Assembly (NCBI GenBank): GCA_026874595.1
Contig: CM049317.1
Coordinates: 70,703,618-70,767,617, forward strand
Reading direction: 5' to 3'
Length of the DNA: 64,000 nt
Source: Sipunculus nudus
Lineage: Eukaryota > Annelida > Sipuncula > Golfingiida > Sipunculidae
Shown here: positions 1 through 11,035 of the stretch, in pieces
Layout of the letters: each line of letters begins with the position of its first letter
How positions within the stretch are numbered: position 1 is the stretch's first letter
Notes under the pieces: model-generated
The model's database searches: none
What the model was told of the DNA's origin: nothing
The model's input: only the letters and a program-made list of their open reading frames with translations
Program-made: the position numbers and the translations under genes

Positions 1-314
1 CCACAGATCCGATGATGTGTGATATAATTTAATTTATTGATTTATGCACTGTTATTTCTACATTTTATGTGGGTTCAAGACATTAGTGGTATTATTTCAA
101 CATAAGCACTGCTAACTCTCTAATTTGTTCCGGCTCCCTTGAACTATTTATTTATATAATGGGAACATAATAAGTTTAATTTATTGTGGAACTGTTTACT
201 TCTGCATAAATTGTTGAAAACGGGGTATTATCGGACAAGTTATCAAGTTATGATTCAGGTAGTAGCACAGACAACATTAAATTTGATAGAACGGGGTGAC
301 ATTTTCCCAATGGT

Positions 315-346
315 CCCCCCCCCCCTCCCCCCCCCCCCCCCCCCCC
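315..346. repeat. poly-C tract
   Basis: An almost pure run of about 31 C residues interrupted by one T. It lies inside an open frame (184-558) whose proline run is simply this tract translated, so the frame is not treated as a gene. Confidence 0.9.
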
Positions 347-573
347 ACCTTCATCACCACACTCTTCTCTCACACACAGGCGGGCATATGATTTACGGCC
401 TGTCAGCCATAGGGTTCAAAGCTTTCTTTAAGATAGCTTTGCCAGCTCATCTAGGTTTGACTTATTTCGGGCTCTATATAAAATCGATTTATAATCGAGC
501 CAAACCTGGTCTATATCTAGTTTTGAAAATGAATGTCTGCAGTATACTCTTCCAGTAAACTGATGTTGGAAGT

Positions 574-574
574 G

Positions 575-619
<45 letters not shown>
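574..619. repeat. (TA)n microsatellite
   Basis: A TA dinucleotide run broken by one CA. The preceding phrase (aaactgatgttggaagtgt) recurs almost exactly before the TA run at 1024, so the two microsatellites share a left flank and probably came from copies of one unit. Confidence 0.85.
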
Positions 620-622
<3 letters not shown>

Positions 623-1020
623 GTCACATTCAGGCCCAGACACCCATAAAAAACATGAGATGTCAGTTGTTTGATCTTGGACCGCACTGGGGCCAATAAT
701 TTTATTAATTATACCGCACCTCAAAAAAGACAAAATAATATCATATAAGAAATAAAACCCAGGTATGGTGGAGTAACCGCCATACACAAACATGTACATG
801 TATAAGAGACATAAAAACAATCATGGAGGAGGGAGGGAGGGATGACGGGTAAAGAAAGCAGTGATGCATGCATAGGACCGGCTGAGTCAATGCTGTCCTT
901 TGCTATATATACTGGGGGTATGACCTTTATGTACCTACCAGAATCCCATTGTTCTGCCAGTCATCCTGGCTTTTTTTACTTGCATTATGGTATTCTTGTT
1001 AACTGATGTTGGAAATGTGT

Positions 1021-1023
<3 letters not shown>

Positions 1024-1074
<51 letters not shown>
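1024..1074. repeat. (TA)n microsatellite
   Basis: About 25 TA units directly after a phrase shared with the TA run at 574. The Tyr-Ile frames reading through here are artefacts. Confidence 0.9.
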
Positions 1075-1078
<4 letters not shown>

Positions 1079-1170
1079 TCATGGTGTTCGTTGGATATTT
1101 TGTACAGCATTTTCCGCTCAGTATTTCTCTCTCCATTTAGATATAGATATAGCATATATACATATATATT

Positions 1171-1225
1171 GCCCTATAGCTCTGATAAAGTTGTAGAGTC
1201 GAATTATAATAAACACGTTTCAATT
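1171..1225 (+). ncRNA. degenerate hammerhead-ribozyme-like segment
   Basis: Seen: the order CTGATAA, a short arm, then CGAA followed by ATAATAAACACGTTT. Hammerhead ribozymes need CUGANGA and GAAA around stem II, and Penelope-like retroelements of invertebrates carry such motifs near an AATAAAC-type end. Here the G of CUGAUGA is A and the arm between the boxes does not pair well, so a functional ribozyme is unlikely. It may be a decayed end of such an element, or chance. No open reading frame of a Penelope reverse transcriptase is visible next to it. Confidence 0.2.
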
Positions 1226-1442
1226 GCTGTAATAATAAGGCCTATATTTGGTGTTCAGATTGAACAACGATAACGTCTTGAATCTGAAAGACAATTAAAA
1301 TTAAACTGAAACCTTCACATACTAGTATTTAGTCCTCGTCCGATTTCTAGGCTTATTATTTTTTTAACAAGCAGCTAACACGGTTTAGTTGTCAGTTAAT
1401 AAACTTCAGGGAACCATTTCTGAACAAATATTGTCATTTATC

Positions 1443-1490
1443 TGACGTCACGATTTTGACCAATCACCGTTCACCTAGCTTTGGCGGGAA
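1443..1490 (+). promoter_or_regulatory. CRE-CCAAT-E2F promoter cluster
   Basis: Seen: a perfect palindromic CRE (TGACGTCA, 1443-1450), a CCAAT box (1460-1464) and a perfect E2F-type site (TTTGGCGGGAA, 1480-1490) within 48 bases, in one of the few CpG-bearing patches of the window. The spacing and combination are typical of promoters of growth- and S-phase-regulated genes (established for E2F/NF-Y/CREB promoters). An ATG lies four bases past the E2F site and a strong splice donor (CG|GTAAGT) follows at 1543, so this would be a plus-strand promoter with a very short leader or an unlabelled transcription start close to the E2F site. Confidence 0.5.
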
Positions 1491-1493
1491 GAA

Positions 1494-3203
1494 ATGAACC
1501 AGCGTGAAGCGGGGCAGGAAATCCGGCAGTGGCAAGTACTCGGTAAGTGCATATTTCTGGCCATATAGAATAACATAACATATTCACTGTGATTCTTCTT
1601 TAAAACATTATAAAGCCACCCACTAACAGTTTTCTTCAGATGAAAATAATGTCATTATTTTCGGTGAATGCGTTAGGTTATCGCTTATGCCTTTATTATC
1701 GCTCACGTGTGTGATTTATAATTAATGTGGGTCTGATTAAAAGGCGGACTTAAATATTGATCCAAATGGACACAAAGGGACGTGAAGATTGACCTAAACA
1801 GGCCCTAACATCAGTTTGTTTTAAAGAGAGAAAATATTTATGACAGGTTAAATTTATCATGAAACTGCCTGAGCCGAATATTTCACCCCTAAGATTTCAG
1901 AAGCAGACATCAAATACATGTCTATAGGCCTAATTACCTAGTGTGAAAATAACCGTGACAACGCAAGAAAATAGAAAATTGTATTAATAAATAAATATTT
2001 TTAGAATTAAGTACTTTATAGTAGGCCTACTATAACAACTTATCAACCATGCGAATATATACCTAATTATACCTAATTTATCCAGAACAATTTGAATGAC
2101 ATGACTATAGTGTCAAAATATGTAACTTTGTTCAAAGTAAAAGAAAAACCAGAACTACAAAGAAACATATAGGATGCATGTAAGAGTAATGGTAAGACTG
2201 TTGTCACCAATTTGGATATTAATGTTAGGACAAATTACCATCTTCTATTATATTGACCCATGCAATCCTATGCAGAGCTGAGGTAAATTACTTTCTAAAC
2301 TTACAAACATATAACTTTTATATAATATATTGAGTGTGGAAATACTTAAGCATTCTTTATCTCAATTCAAGGAGGGGGAAGTGGAAATAAGTACTTCCCT
2401 TTAGTATATGTGTAAGTTAAAAATATAATATCAAAATGGATACCTGTGTCTGTGAAAAATTAGTCTTGATAGAAATGGCAGAAAGAAAATACTAGCAGAA
2501 CTAAACATTCAAAGTTGATGAAAGTTTCCAGACATTATAATGAAAAGTCACCCTCATTTCTTTAATAGATGAAGGCAAATAGAGCCAAACATATTCAGTT
2601 ATAACTGACAGGCTTTGTAAACTTAGTGATAAAGGGCCCTGCACATAACCAGAGCCCAAATGGTACTCTCCAGTTCACACTGCAGCCGATATGGTTGACC
2701 AGAAAACTGAGACAAGAGTCAATAGCCGTCTGTGGCTCACTTGAGCTGGCAGCTGAAATTGCCAGAAATCAGTGGTGGCTGATACAAGTATGTCCCTAAA
2801 TCTTTTTTAGCTCAATTGCATGCCTTTTTTATAATACCATGTTCCTGAGAAAGTTACATATTTAATTCAAGAAAACAAGGAAAATCATATGACAAGAAAA
2901 ACAAGTCTAAAAACTTTTTGAGGCAATTCTGAATGATTTAGCAAATTATGTTTAGCTGTGCAAACTCATTGCAAGCTTGTTAATGAATTAATCACATGTT
3001 TTAGAAATGTAAATTATCACAGTAAATAAAATGTGTAAAATACATAAAAAAGTAAATTAAATATTTTGGAATAGTATTTAGTTTATAATTAAATTTCCAT
3101 ACAAAAATTAATGTCTTAGCAAGCCTGCCAGAAGTACAAGAAAAAACCTGATGTAGTGAAGTATGTATGCATATGTGTGAATAAAAGATTATTTTTTCAA
3201 TAA
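1494..3203 (+). CDS. candidate spliced gene, unrecognised, exons 1-3
   Basis: Proposed exons: 1494-1542 (ATG, 16 codons plus one base, donor GTAAGT), 2612-2787 (acceptor CTGACAG, 58 codons, donor GTATGT) and 3120-3160 (acceptor TGTCTTAG). The phases join without a stop: exon 1 ends on G, exon 2 supplies GC, and exon 2 to 3 joins between codons. The peptide begins MNQREAGQEIRQWQVL, exon 2 contains LTRKLRQESIAVCGSLELAA and ARNQWWLIQ, exon 3 reads QACQKYKKKPDVV. Exon 2 is richer in GC than its AT-rich surroundings. Exon 3 either runs on to TAA at 3201-3203 (with AATAAA at 3180) or splices at 3161 (GTATGT) to a distant exon; an exon at 41797 has the matching phase. The family is not recognised. 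The introns (1543-2611, 2788-3119) hold nothing else visible. Support is composition, phase and promoter context only; short open segments between AG and GT also arise by chance. Confidence 0.4.
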
Positions 3204-3473
3204 TTCAAGTGGTGAAGAGTTGCTCTGACACCTTTAAAAGTATGGTGTTTAGTATATTATGGCAACTGCACACTGCAAAGGCACACAGAAGTTTCAATAT
3301 ATTTATAACTTTTAAATATTAAAATTCACCTATTAAAACTAAACACGAAGCTGAATTCATACCAAAATTATTGCCATGACTACAAAAGCAATACTTAAAC
3401 CTCATCATATTTTATAGTGCATGATTTATGTATGAGCTTGAGTTAAAAAAATAAAAAGTGTAACATTTTTTTC

Positions 3474-4010
3474 TTTATTATACACCCATGATGGGAGTAT
3501 TTTGGTATACCCACTGTCTGTCCATTAACTATTAGTGTCGCTGGAATAATTTACTAGGGCTTTGATGGATTTTCATCAAACTCACCATAACTACATACCA
3601 ACAGATTATCTCACCTGAGTTGGATGATGGGCAGTATTTATTATGTTCAAAGGTCACTATGCTACTTTGTGGTTTTGCTGTGATAACATGCAGAGAATAT
3701 GAGGGATTTTGATAAAACTCATCAGAAATGTTAATATAATAACTCACCAAAGTTTGATTTTCTTAAAAAAAATCCATATGTATTTTATGAGATCAGACCA
3801 CTGCACTTTGGTGACTTGCCAAAAATCATATGGATTTTCATGGAACTCATTATACATATTTATTAATAGAGTTTCTACCCTGAATTACATTCTCATCAAA
3901 TTTCACAAATATTCAATGGGGTCAGGGGTCATCAGATACACAACAGGCGTATTATGCATGTTTGCCTTGCTCTTGTATTTGATTTGTTAACGTCAAAGTT
4001 AATGCACAAA
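3474..4010 (+). repeat. dispersed repeat family F, copy 1
   Basis: Shares a long run of sequence with 62390-62760: a start near a 'gggagtatt(t)tgg-tataccca' phrase, 'agggctttgatggattttca', 'gattatctcacctgagtt', and a common end near the 'agatacacaaca-gcgtatta' phrase. The two copies are diverged and in the same orientation. No coding potential was seen. It may be an internal section of a longer element, because copy 2 sits directly after the family C/E element ending at 62336. Confidence 0.65.
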
Positions 4011-4299
4011 AAAAAAACATTTGGTTTAATCTGAGAAAAATGTAAGGGTTTGTTATATGTGAGTAATGTATATTGAAATAAATCATTTGAACATTTGGGT
4101 CCTATATTGGTCTGTTAGGGTCACCAGTCACATCCGTTTGGGTCCATTGGGGGGGACTGTTTTGGGTCCATTTGGGTTGTTGGGGTAATTAGACCCATTT
4201 CTGTTTCATTTCATAATGTCTTAACAATATTTTGAATTAAGCGTATCTCGATTCAAACTCTGATACCCATTCCCAGGGGAAAACTGTAAAGATTTAAAT

Positions 4300-4316
4300 G
4301 GGGGGGGGGGGGGGGG
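4300..4316. repeat. poly-G tract
   Basis: Seventeen consecutive G. Similar mononucleotide runs occur at 5635-5646 (G), 24445-24456 (G), 29052-29066 (C) and 61295-61308 (C). Confidence 0.9.
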
Positions 4317-4399
4317 TTGGAGATTAACATGTGAATTTTCTGTTCAAAATATGAATATAAATTTGAGTTGGTGACCGGAATTCTTTGGTGGCCCACCTG

Positions 4400-5580
4400 T
4401 TATTCTTTACTTGTTTTCGTGCCTTTTAATACCCCAAAAATTGCCACTTGACAGTACTGTGAGCATTATAAGTAAAAAACTAATGGTCAGATTTCTTTTA
4501 TATCATGCATATATACTGGAAAACCCCCATAATATGGTCCACATGGCCAAAAACCGAAAGTACAAGGGCTATGGATCTCTAAACAGTGTTGTTCACAAGA
4601 TCGAGTTCGGCTCTCGAATGGCATGGCTGGGTTTCCGCTGCTGGGATCGGTAGAGGGGATGTGGGTTGCTTCTGGTTATGTGGCTGTGGATGCTGTAGCT
4701 TTCTAAAAAGGTCACATGCTTGAGATGGACAGAGGTGGCCTCTGCGGATCCCTGCTTGGCTTGGCATGGCACTGTGACCGTTGGCTCAGAGAACATGCTA
4801 AAGGAGCGCAAAGGGCTGAGGTCTTGACCGCAGCAACCGGTAGCTGCTCGATGAGCATATACCTCTTTTGGTTTGTTTGGTTGGTTGGATTATGGGATAG
4901 TGTTTAGTTAAATTGGGGTCATGACCTTTCCTATGAGAGTGGCCTTGACCTTGAATATTTCCATATTTGGTGAAATTCACACAGAGTCTTTAATATCTCA
5001 GTAAGGGATACATGGAATAATCCAAAACTCAAATTGACTGAAGATCTTGGAGAGCTTTGTCTTTTGCAGAAGACATGCAGGTGGCAACATGTTGTGTCGT
5101 TTTCTTGTTAAAATGATGTTAACTCAATAACTTCAAAAGAATTTGAGATACAGTCACCAAACCAACGGCTTTGATGCATCTTATCAAGGGCTATGTTAGG
5201 TTAAAATATGGGTGACCTTGATGTATATTTCAAGGTCACACAGGTGATAATGCTAAAATGATATTCCCATACTTATATTTTTAAGTTGATAGATGGATTA
5301 AATAAATTTTTTTTTTTAATCTTGGTTATTTTGTCTTCTGCAGAATACCGGTGGTGCCACCTTGTGTCGTTTTCTTGCTTTCGCTCATTGTAATACCCCA
5401 CCATTGCCACTTCACAGCATTGTAAGCCTGATAAGTTGAATACTAATGGACAGATTTCTTTCTTATCATGTATATAGACATGGGTTACGGAATGAGATTT
5501 CAGTTTGAATCATGACCTCTCCTTCAAGGGTGATCTTTACCTTAAATATGCCCATACTTATAAGAAACCATGGTGGCTTG
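4400..5580 (+). repeat. dispersed repeat with two diverged internal repeats (family G)
   Basis: The phrase 'taatacccca(a/c)a-attgccacttga/ca-cagt' followed by 'aatggacagatttctttcttatcatg' occurs near 4427 and again near 5391. 'atgacct-tcct-tgagagtggccttgacctt' near 4920 has a diverged partner near 5515. The layout is two roughly 960-base units. It contains nuclear-receptor half-site-like GACCTTGA and AAGGTCA words. The open frames across it (4411-4980) have no recognisable product. Confidence 0.5.
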
Positions 5581-6370
5581 CCAAGTGTCAGTCTCTGCAT
5601 CTGAATTCAAGATGGGATCCTATTCTTTGAGACTGGGGGGGGGGGGCGTTAATTGTATGGGGATACTATAGCACCAAATATCTAGTTTAATAATAAAGAT
5701 CCTGTTATGAACATGGTATGACATGCTATTTCATAAAGGTATCAAATTTATCAAAGAGCCAGATTGTGTTGTAGCATGTATTTTTACACTTTGCTGACAA
5801 TCCATCCCCCTGCCCCCACTCCATACACACACACACACACACACTCACATCCCTTCACATAACATGCGCAAGCATGCAGGATGGGCAGTTGGTAAAATCT
5901 GGTAAAAATTTGGTAAAATTATTATTGAACACAACCATGTGCAATGACAGTTTAACTTGTGGATCTTTGGACAGGTCCAGTAGAAAATTAATGCAAATTT
6001 TGTGCAAATGAACCCTTACCCCTGCAAAAACAGCTAGGTCTTGAGGATATATTCCCTCATTATCTCTCATTTTATTTAAACTCAGTGACCATAATTTTGT
6101 TCATACTAACTGTTCTGCAGTAACTTTGGTCTCTGTCTGAATGACATCTAATTATCTGCATCAGTGAAAATATGTATGGGTTATATGGTGTCTTACTGCT
6201 GCACAAGAAATATGTGCCCAAACATATTTGAACAATTCTGTCTGATGATCAATGTGGTAATGTACTGGGTTGTACTGCTTGTAGAGATAGACAAAGAGGT
6301 AATAGTTTTACCTAATATATTATCATATTTGATTGTTATCTGGAGATTTTTATGGAATTGCCCGAAATAA
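5581..6370. other. no gene seen; (CA)n at 5824-5844
   Basis: A CA microsatellite of about ten units is present at 5824-5844. The rest is AT-rich sequence with only short unsupported open frames (5855-6070 minus, 6164-6426). Confidence 0.6.
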
Positions 6371-6374
6371 GCCC

Positions 6375-6610
6375 CAAATTTCATGAGCCCAGACAGTTGA
6401 GTGGTCAAATGCTTGGCCCTCTCCACTGGCCACCCAGGTTCAATTCCAGGTGTGGCTTATGAGATTGGGTAATAGTGGCCTGTCCAAAGTCCATGGTTTT
6501 ATAGGGTTTCTCTCAAACCTTACCCACTACATAGTGCCATGATCCAGCCATGGTCACTCGATCATAATATTAGATAATGAGATGTCTCACTCTCAGACCC
6601 TCTGTGGTGC
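6375..6610 (+). repeat. tRNA-headed SINE-like unit
   Basis: Seen: an A-box-like stretch (GTTGAGTGGTCAA, 6396-6408) resembling the D-arm of leucine/serine tRNAs, and 30 bases further a B-box (GGTTCAATTCC, 6438-6448) with flanking bases that can form a T-arm. The body contains 'ccatggttttatagggtttctctcaaaccttaccc-like' text, which resembles tails of other metazoan tRNA-derived SINEs. There is no clear A-rich or microsatellite tail and no target duplication that I could find, so the copy is old or the borders are wrong. It is not a functional tRNA gene: the acceptor stem does not pair. Confidence 0.4.
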
Positions 6611-6879
6611 TGGATGTCCACATTAGTCAATAGCTCATTTTTCCTGTCATAATTACCACAAATAAGGTAAGAATGGGACTCTTGATAAAGGTAAATTCAG
6701 AAATTTGACATGAGGAGTTACCTGCATAGTAGTAATAATTGTTACACATACTGGTATATGAAATATTCTGAAAGGTGAGACTATTATCTATATAATTCCC
6801 AGTATTTTCTGGGTAATCCTGGGAATTCCCATTGTCCTGAGAATTTTGCTGATTTCCTGGGAATTTAAAAACCCTGCAA

Positions 6880-7290
6880 CAGTGACAGTGACAATGGTGG
6901 TATAAACATAATGACAATGACTGTACTTAACAATGGTGTTAGCATAATGACAGTGAACATGAAAATGGTATAAAGCATATAGTAACAGTGACAGTGACAG
7001 TGGTTGGAAAGTAAGCATAGGGCTAGTTACAATGACAATGCTTATAGCATAGCCGCAGTGGCAATGACAATTATTAACTGTGTGAAAGTGACATTGACAA
7101 TGCTGTTAGTGTTAAGCATAGCCAGAATGAGAGTGACAATGGTTTGGTGTCAGTACAGTGACAATCCTGTTCAGCATAGGGACAGTGACAGTGGAGTTTT
7201 TAAATGGAAAATGCCCATGACAAATGTGCTATTAGCATTCTGAAAGTGTGAGAAACAGTGACAGTGGTGTTAATTATAGGGAAAGTGCAT
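6880..7290 (+). repeat. degenerate GACAGTGACAATGG minisatellite
   Basis: About nine imperfect units of 35-50 bases built from 'agcatag-gacagtgacaatggtgtt' words. Successive units differ by indels and internal GTGACA duplications. Open frames across it (6788-7243) have no support. Confidence 0.7.
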
Positions 7291-7877
7291 GCATGGACAT
7301 TAAAAAAGTGTTTGTGTGATTAGAGTCCACACTGTTTACCATACTAAGAGTGCAAGACCAGATGTCCAATCTTTTGCTTTTTTGATATCCCAGAAACACT
7401 TAAAAAATAGGAGAGACACCAATTGTAAGCCTCTTGATTACAGATCTGGTGTCACACTAAATCAGTTAAAGAAACTCCAGTTTAAGCATATCAAGGTCTC
7501 TGTACAAACAGACGGCCTTACATTGATGATCAGTATAGTTATAATGAAAAAAGTTTGAAGCTGTTTTTATAATTGTACGGAAAAATTAGGACAGAGAACA
7601 AAATTTAAAGAGTAAAATTATGCTGATGTATATTTACTAATCCTGGTATGTGAGCTGGTTAAAAGAATGAAATTGTCCCAGAAATGAATAATTTAGCAAC
7701 AGATGTGGCTGCATGCATGTAGGCACCACTATCAAATTAACACTAAAAAATATTACTACAATCGTAAACTCTTAATTCTGTCAAACTTTAGGCTTCTGGC
7801 ACTATTACCCTCATTCCCATAATAGTCATTATTAAAGAACAAGATTCAGTGACTGGTCTAGGTTATGGTTAAAAGAA

Positions 7878-7886
7878 GGATATTTT
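7878..7886. repeat. 9-bp target-site duplication, left copy
   Basis: GGATATTTT immediately outside the left terminal inverted repeat; the same nine bases occur at 9131-9139 directly outside the right one. A tenth base (G) also matches if the element is taken one base shorter on the left. Confidence 0.85.
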
Positions 7887-9130
7887 GGGTCTGTCTAAAA
7901 CGCGGAGAATCCACGGAGAGATGGAGAATTCGCGGAGAATTCGTGGAGAATTAGCAGAGAGTTTTTACATGCAATGATACTTTAAAAATACACATTAAAA
8001 TCACTTAAAATCTCCAACTATATTACTCTTAACACATTTGTTCACTGTTAAATGACAGAAATAATTAAAAATCTGTACATTCATTTAAAATTCAGCTCTA
8101 AGTTGCTTGGGCTCTTCTCTTAAGATTTTTTTTGTGCCACGCAAGAGACAACGAATAGCATCAGGAGACTGTGGGCTATTGGCGATTGCAAATGCAGCTG
8201 ATCTTTGTTCCAATCCAGAAATTAAACAAACTGAACATTTTAACCAAGGATTAATGCAAAACACTTAGTTTCTTGTTTCAGTTCAGGCATTTATACACTA
8301 TTTCCTAAAACAAAACTTTCTCCCAGAATACCAAAGCCTAAATATAAAGCAACTGTAACCATTGGGATTAAATGTGAATGTGGGATAGAAGATGTATTTG
8401 AGGACATGATTGGGTGTAATAAAAAAAAAGAGAGAAAAAAACTGTAATAAGTTGTTTCATTTTAAATGTGCATTTGTCTTAAAAATAAATAAAACAATTA
8501 ATGAAATGGTTTTGTGAAGATTGTACAAATAAATTATTGTACTATTGCTGTATATATGTGTACATTGTGCTATATTTTTCTCTTTTTTTTATTATTATTA
8601 TTATACTCTGTATTGTTATGATCAGAAAGAAGTGTGGTGTAAATTGGGTCTATATATACTATAAATGGTGATAGTGCCATTATCTAACAATAAATGTAGG
8701 TAAAGTTATGATTTATTTATTATATTATATTTTTCATTCACCCCTTATAAATTTTATACACGTTCGTGGTTTTGTTAAGGTTTGCACAATAAACTGTCCA
8801 AATATGAGGTGTTTTGCGGTTTTGTCTTATGATCTGTCAGTATCAGCTGGTGATATAGATGGGTGTTAAATTTTGCGTAGGCCTACCGCATTCACTCGTC
8901 AGTGAGTCTACATTGTTGAGCGTAAAATCCTTAATTATGTACAGATTTTTTACTTATTTAGGTCATTTAACAGTGCGCAAATATGTTAAGAGTAATATAG
9001 TTGGAGATTTTAAATGATTTTTATGTGTATTTAAAAGGATCATTGCATATAAAAACTCTCCTCAAAGTCTCCACAAATTCTCCGCGAATTCTCCATCTCT
9101 CCGCGGTTTCTCTGCGTTTTAGACAGACCT
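7887..9130. mobile_element. non-autonomous MULE-like element with 194-bp TIRs
   Basis: Seen: 7887-8080 and 8937-9130 are inverted copies of each other, about 194 bases each and mostly identical, beginning (G/A)GGTCTGTCTAAAACGC and containing repeated GGAGAATTCGCGG words. A 9-bp direct repeat flanks the element. The 850-base interior has no open frame of note and ends of AT-rich text. Long TIRs with 9-bp target duplications are the signature of Mutator-like elements (established knowledge); the superfamily call is inferred since there is no transposase. Length 1,244 bp. Similar TIR identity on both sides and an intact duplication indicate an insertion that has not been rearranged. Confidence 0.85.
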
Positions 9131-9300
9131 GGATATTTTGTCATTTTCAGAGTATCAGCTTGATTTATCGCCCACTCAAACACACTCATTGACACGCATG
9201 GCATGTCAAACAGTTTATATTTTTCAGTTGTAACAACATTGAACGTGACATCTGATGAACAGTCTTTTGTATGGTATGTGTTTTCATGGTAATAATTCAT

Positions 9301-9449
9301 ATTTTGATCGATCTAAGTTGCACAGTATTTCTGTAAGTTTGTTAGATTGATCAAAATAAAGTATTCACAGGAATCTTATTGAAAACTTTAAGTTGCACAG
9401 TATTTCTGTAAGTTTGTTAAAGTTTTCCATAAGATTCCTATGAACACTT
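9301..9449. repeat. two hairpins sharing an identical 29-nt loop
   Basis: Hairpin 1: arms 9301-9314 and 9344-9357 (14 bases, one mismatch) enclose 9315-9343. Hairpin 2: arms 9359-9389 and 9419-9449 (31 bases, three mismatches) enclose 9390-9418. The two 29-base loops are identical (AAGTTGCACAG...AAGTTTGTT) while the two pairs of arms are unrelated. The loop itself holds a small ACAG/CTGT palindrome. This lies just outside the MULE-like element. Confidence 0.9.
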
Positions 9450-9639
9450 AATATGTATGAACTGTGTAAGAATAACAATTGTTTTCTCCCTGTAACAGTG
9501 CTATAAGGATTCTGCATGAAAATGAGCAAAACATTTGTGAGGTTTTTTTAAAATTCATATAAGAAGATACTGTTATATCCCAATAAGTGTCATATTTATT
9601 TTATGAAAGAAACAAATATGCACAGGAGCAAGAAAAGTT

Positions 9640-10660
9640 ACATTTTTAGCGACGTTGACTATAATCATCTGAGCTATAGTCATGGTCCTTTGTCAGCTGC
9701 TGGTCCGGCTACCCATCCAGTCGTCCATTAACAGGGTACGTTTTGGAACCGTTGGAGCAATGAATCCCAAATTTGGCATATCCCCATATAGATGTCCCCA
9801 AAAGCTCTTACCATACCTAAATATGGGTCACCAGGACTTGATACCTTTGAGATATTAAGGAAAATCTTAATTTTCCTAGTTACACTTCAAGACTGCCTAA
9901 TATCAAAACCACTGATCTAACCCTGATCATTTTAATATGCATTTTCCTCTACACATTTGCTGTGTACTTGCCAGAAATTAGTTCATTATTGCTAATTTTT
10001 AGCTCAGCTGACTATAAACCGTCGTTTTGAAACCGTCGGACCTACGAATCTGAAATTCAGCATACTGTTAGATGTCCCCAAAATCTCCTACCAAGCCTAA
10101 AATTGGGTCAGTATGACTTTGTTTCTTCCAGATATTAAGGAAAAATTCCAAATTACCAATTAAAATCTATTATTGCAATTCAGGACTACCTAATACCAAA
10201 ACCACTTATCTGTTTTTCTTAACATTTACCAGAAGTAATCTCTTATATATTTCCTATATACATGCCAGAAATTAAGTCTGTTAAGTATAATTTCATTAAG
10301 AGCTGGCTAGCATAACCAAATTTTATGCAAAATCAGTCATCTAAAAAACTTGATTTTGCTTATTTTTTTATATTTACTTTTATTGGAAAAAAGCTAATAA
10401 AAACCTTTAAAAATTTTCTTCTCTGAAACTGTCTAGACAAATTGTTTAATATAAATTCAAAGAAATATTTCATAAAACCATCTGTCAGGTTTGTTTGAAT
10501 GGTTCTAGTTTTCTGATGAATACTGGCTGAGTTACAGGAAGCTGAACTTGGTAATTTTGCCAAAATAGATACTAAAATTACAACATCAGAAACAGCTTTT
10601 TTTACAATATTTTTATGCAAATTTATGAAATTGCGGTGTTGGTGTTACCACATGCTTCAA
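9640..10660 (+). repeat. family A fragments, two partial copies
   Basis: Two 5' parts of family A in tandem. The first starts at 9640 with a decayed hairpin and continues through 'gatgtcccca-aa-ctct-accat' and 'cctaatatcaaaaccactgat' to about 9996. The second starts at 10001 (AGCTCAGCTGACTATAA) with the second half of its hairpin deleted and runs to about 10300. The remainder to 10660 is AT-rich and unassigned. Confidence 0.7.
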
Positions 10661-10668
10661 GCTTTTTT

Positions 10669-11035
10669 AGCTTGGTTGACTTAGTCAACTGGGGTATAAG
10701 AATGGCGCTTTGTCCGTCGTCGGTGCAGGGGTCCAGCCACCCGGCTCCAGTCGTCAGTTAGCAGGGTACAAATTGTAACTGCTGGTCCTTGGAACTTCTA
10801 AGTGAACATCCAGGGAGGTCAATAAAAAATCTCCCTGAAAACCTGAAATAAGGTCACTGTGACCTATATCCTCCGAGCTATAAGGCTTGAAAGTACACCC
10901 CAGAATAATCCTTAATTTGCTACAAAATCCCAATATCTTGATAATTAATGCATGGGTTGTTATGAATCTTGCCTTGAATATTGAGCATGACTAGTTAGGT
11001 CAGTTCCAGAAAAGAGGTGTTGCCACCTTTATTTT
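10669..11035 (+). repeat. family C copy (hairpin-capped, 5' portion)
   Basis: Begins after a T-run with a small perfect hairpin (GTTGAC-TTA-GTCAAC, 10674-10688) and continues with 'gcagggtacaaattgtaactgctgg', 'catccagggaggtcaataaaaa', 'gtcactgtgacctatatcct'. The same text is found at 61082-61440 and in diverged form at 13774-14400 and 56884-57400. It stops where a family B copy begins at about 11036. Confidence 0.7.

Noticed and set aside
987-1273. Tyr-Ile repeat proteins over the TA tracts (also 59440-59797)
   Set aside because: Direct translation of (TA)n; no independent coding evidence.
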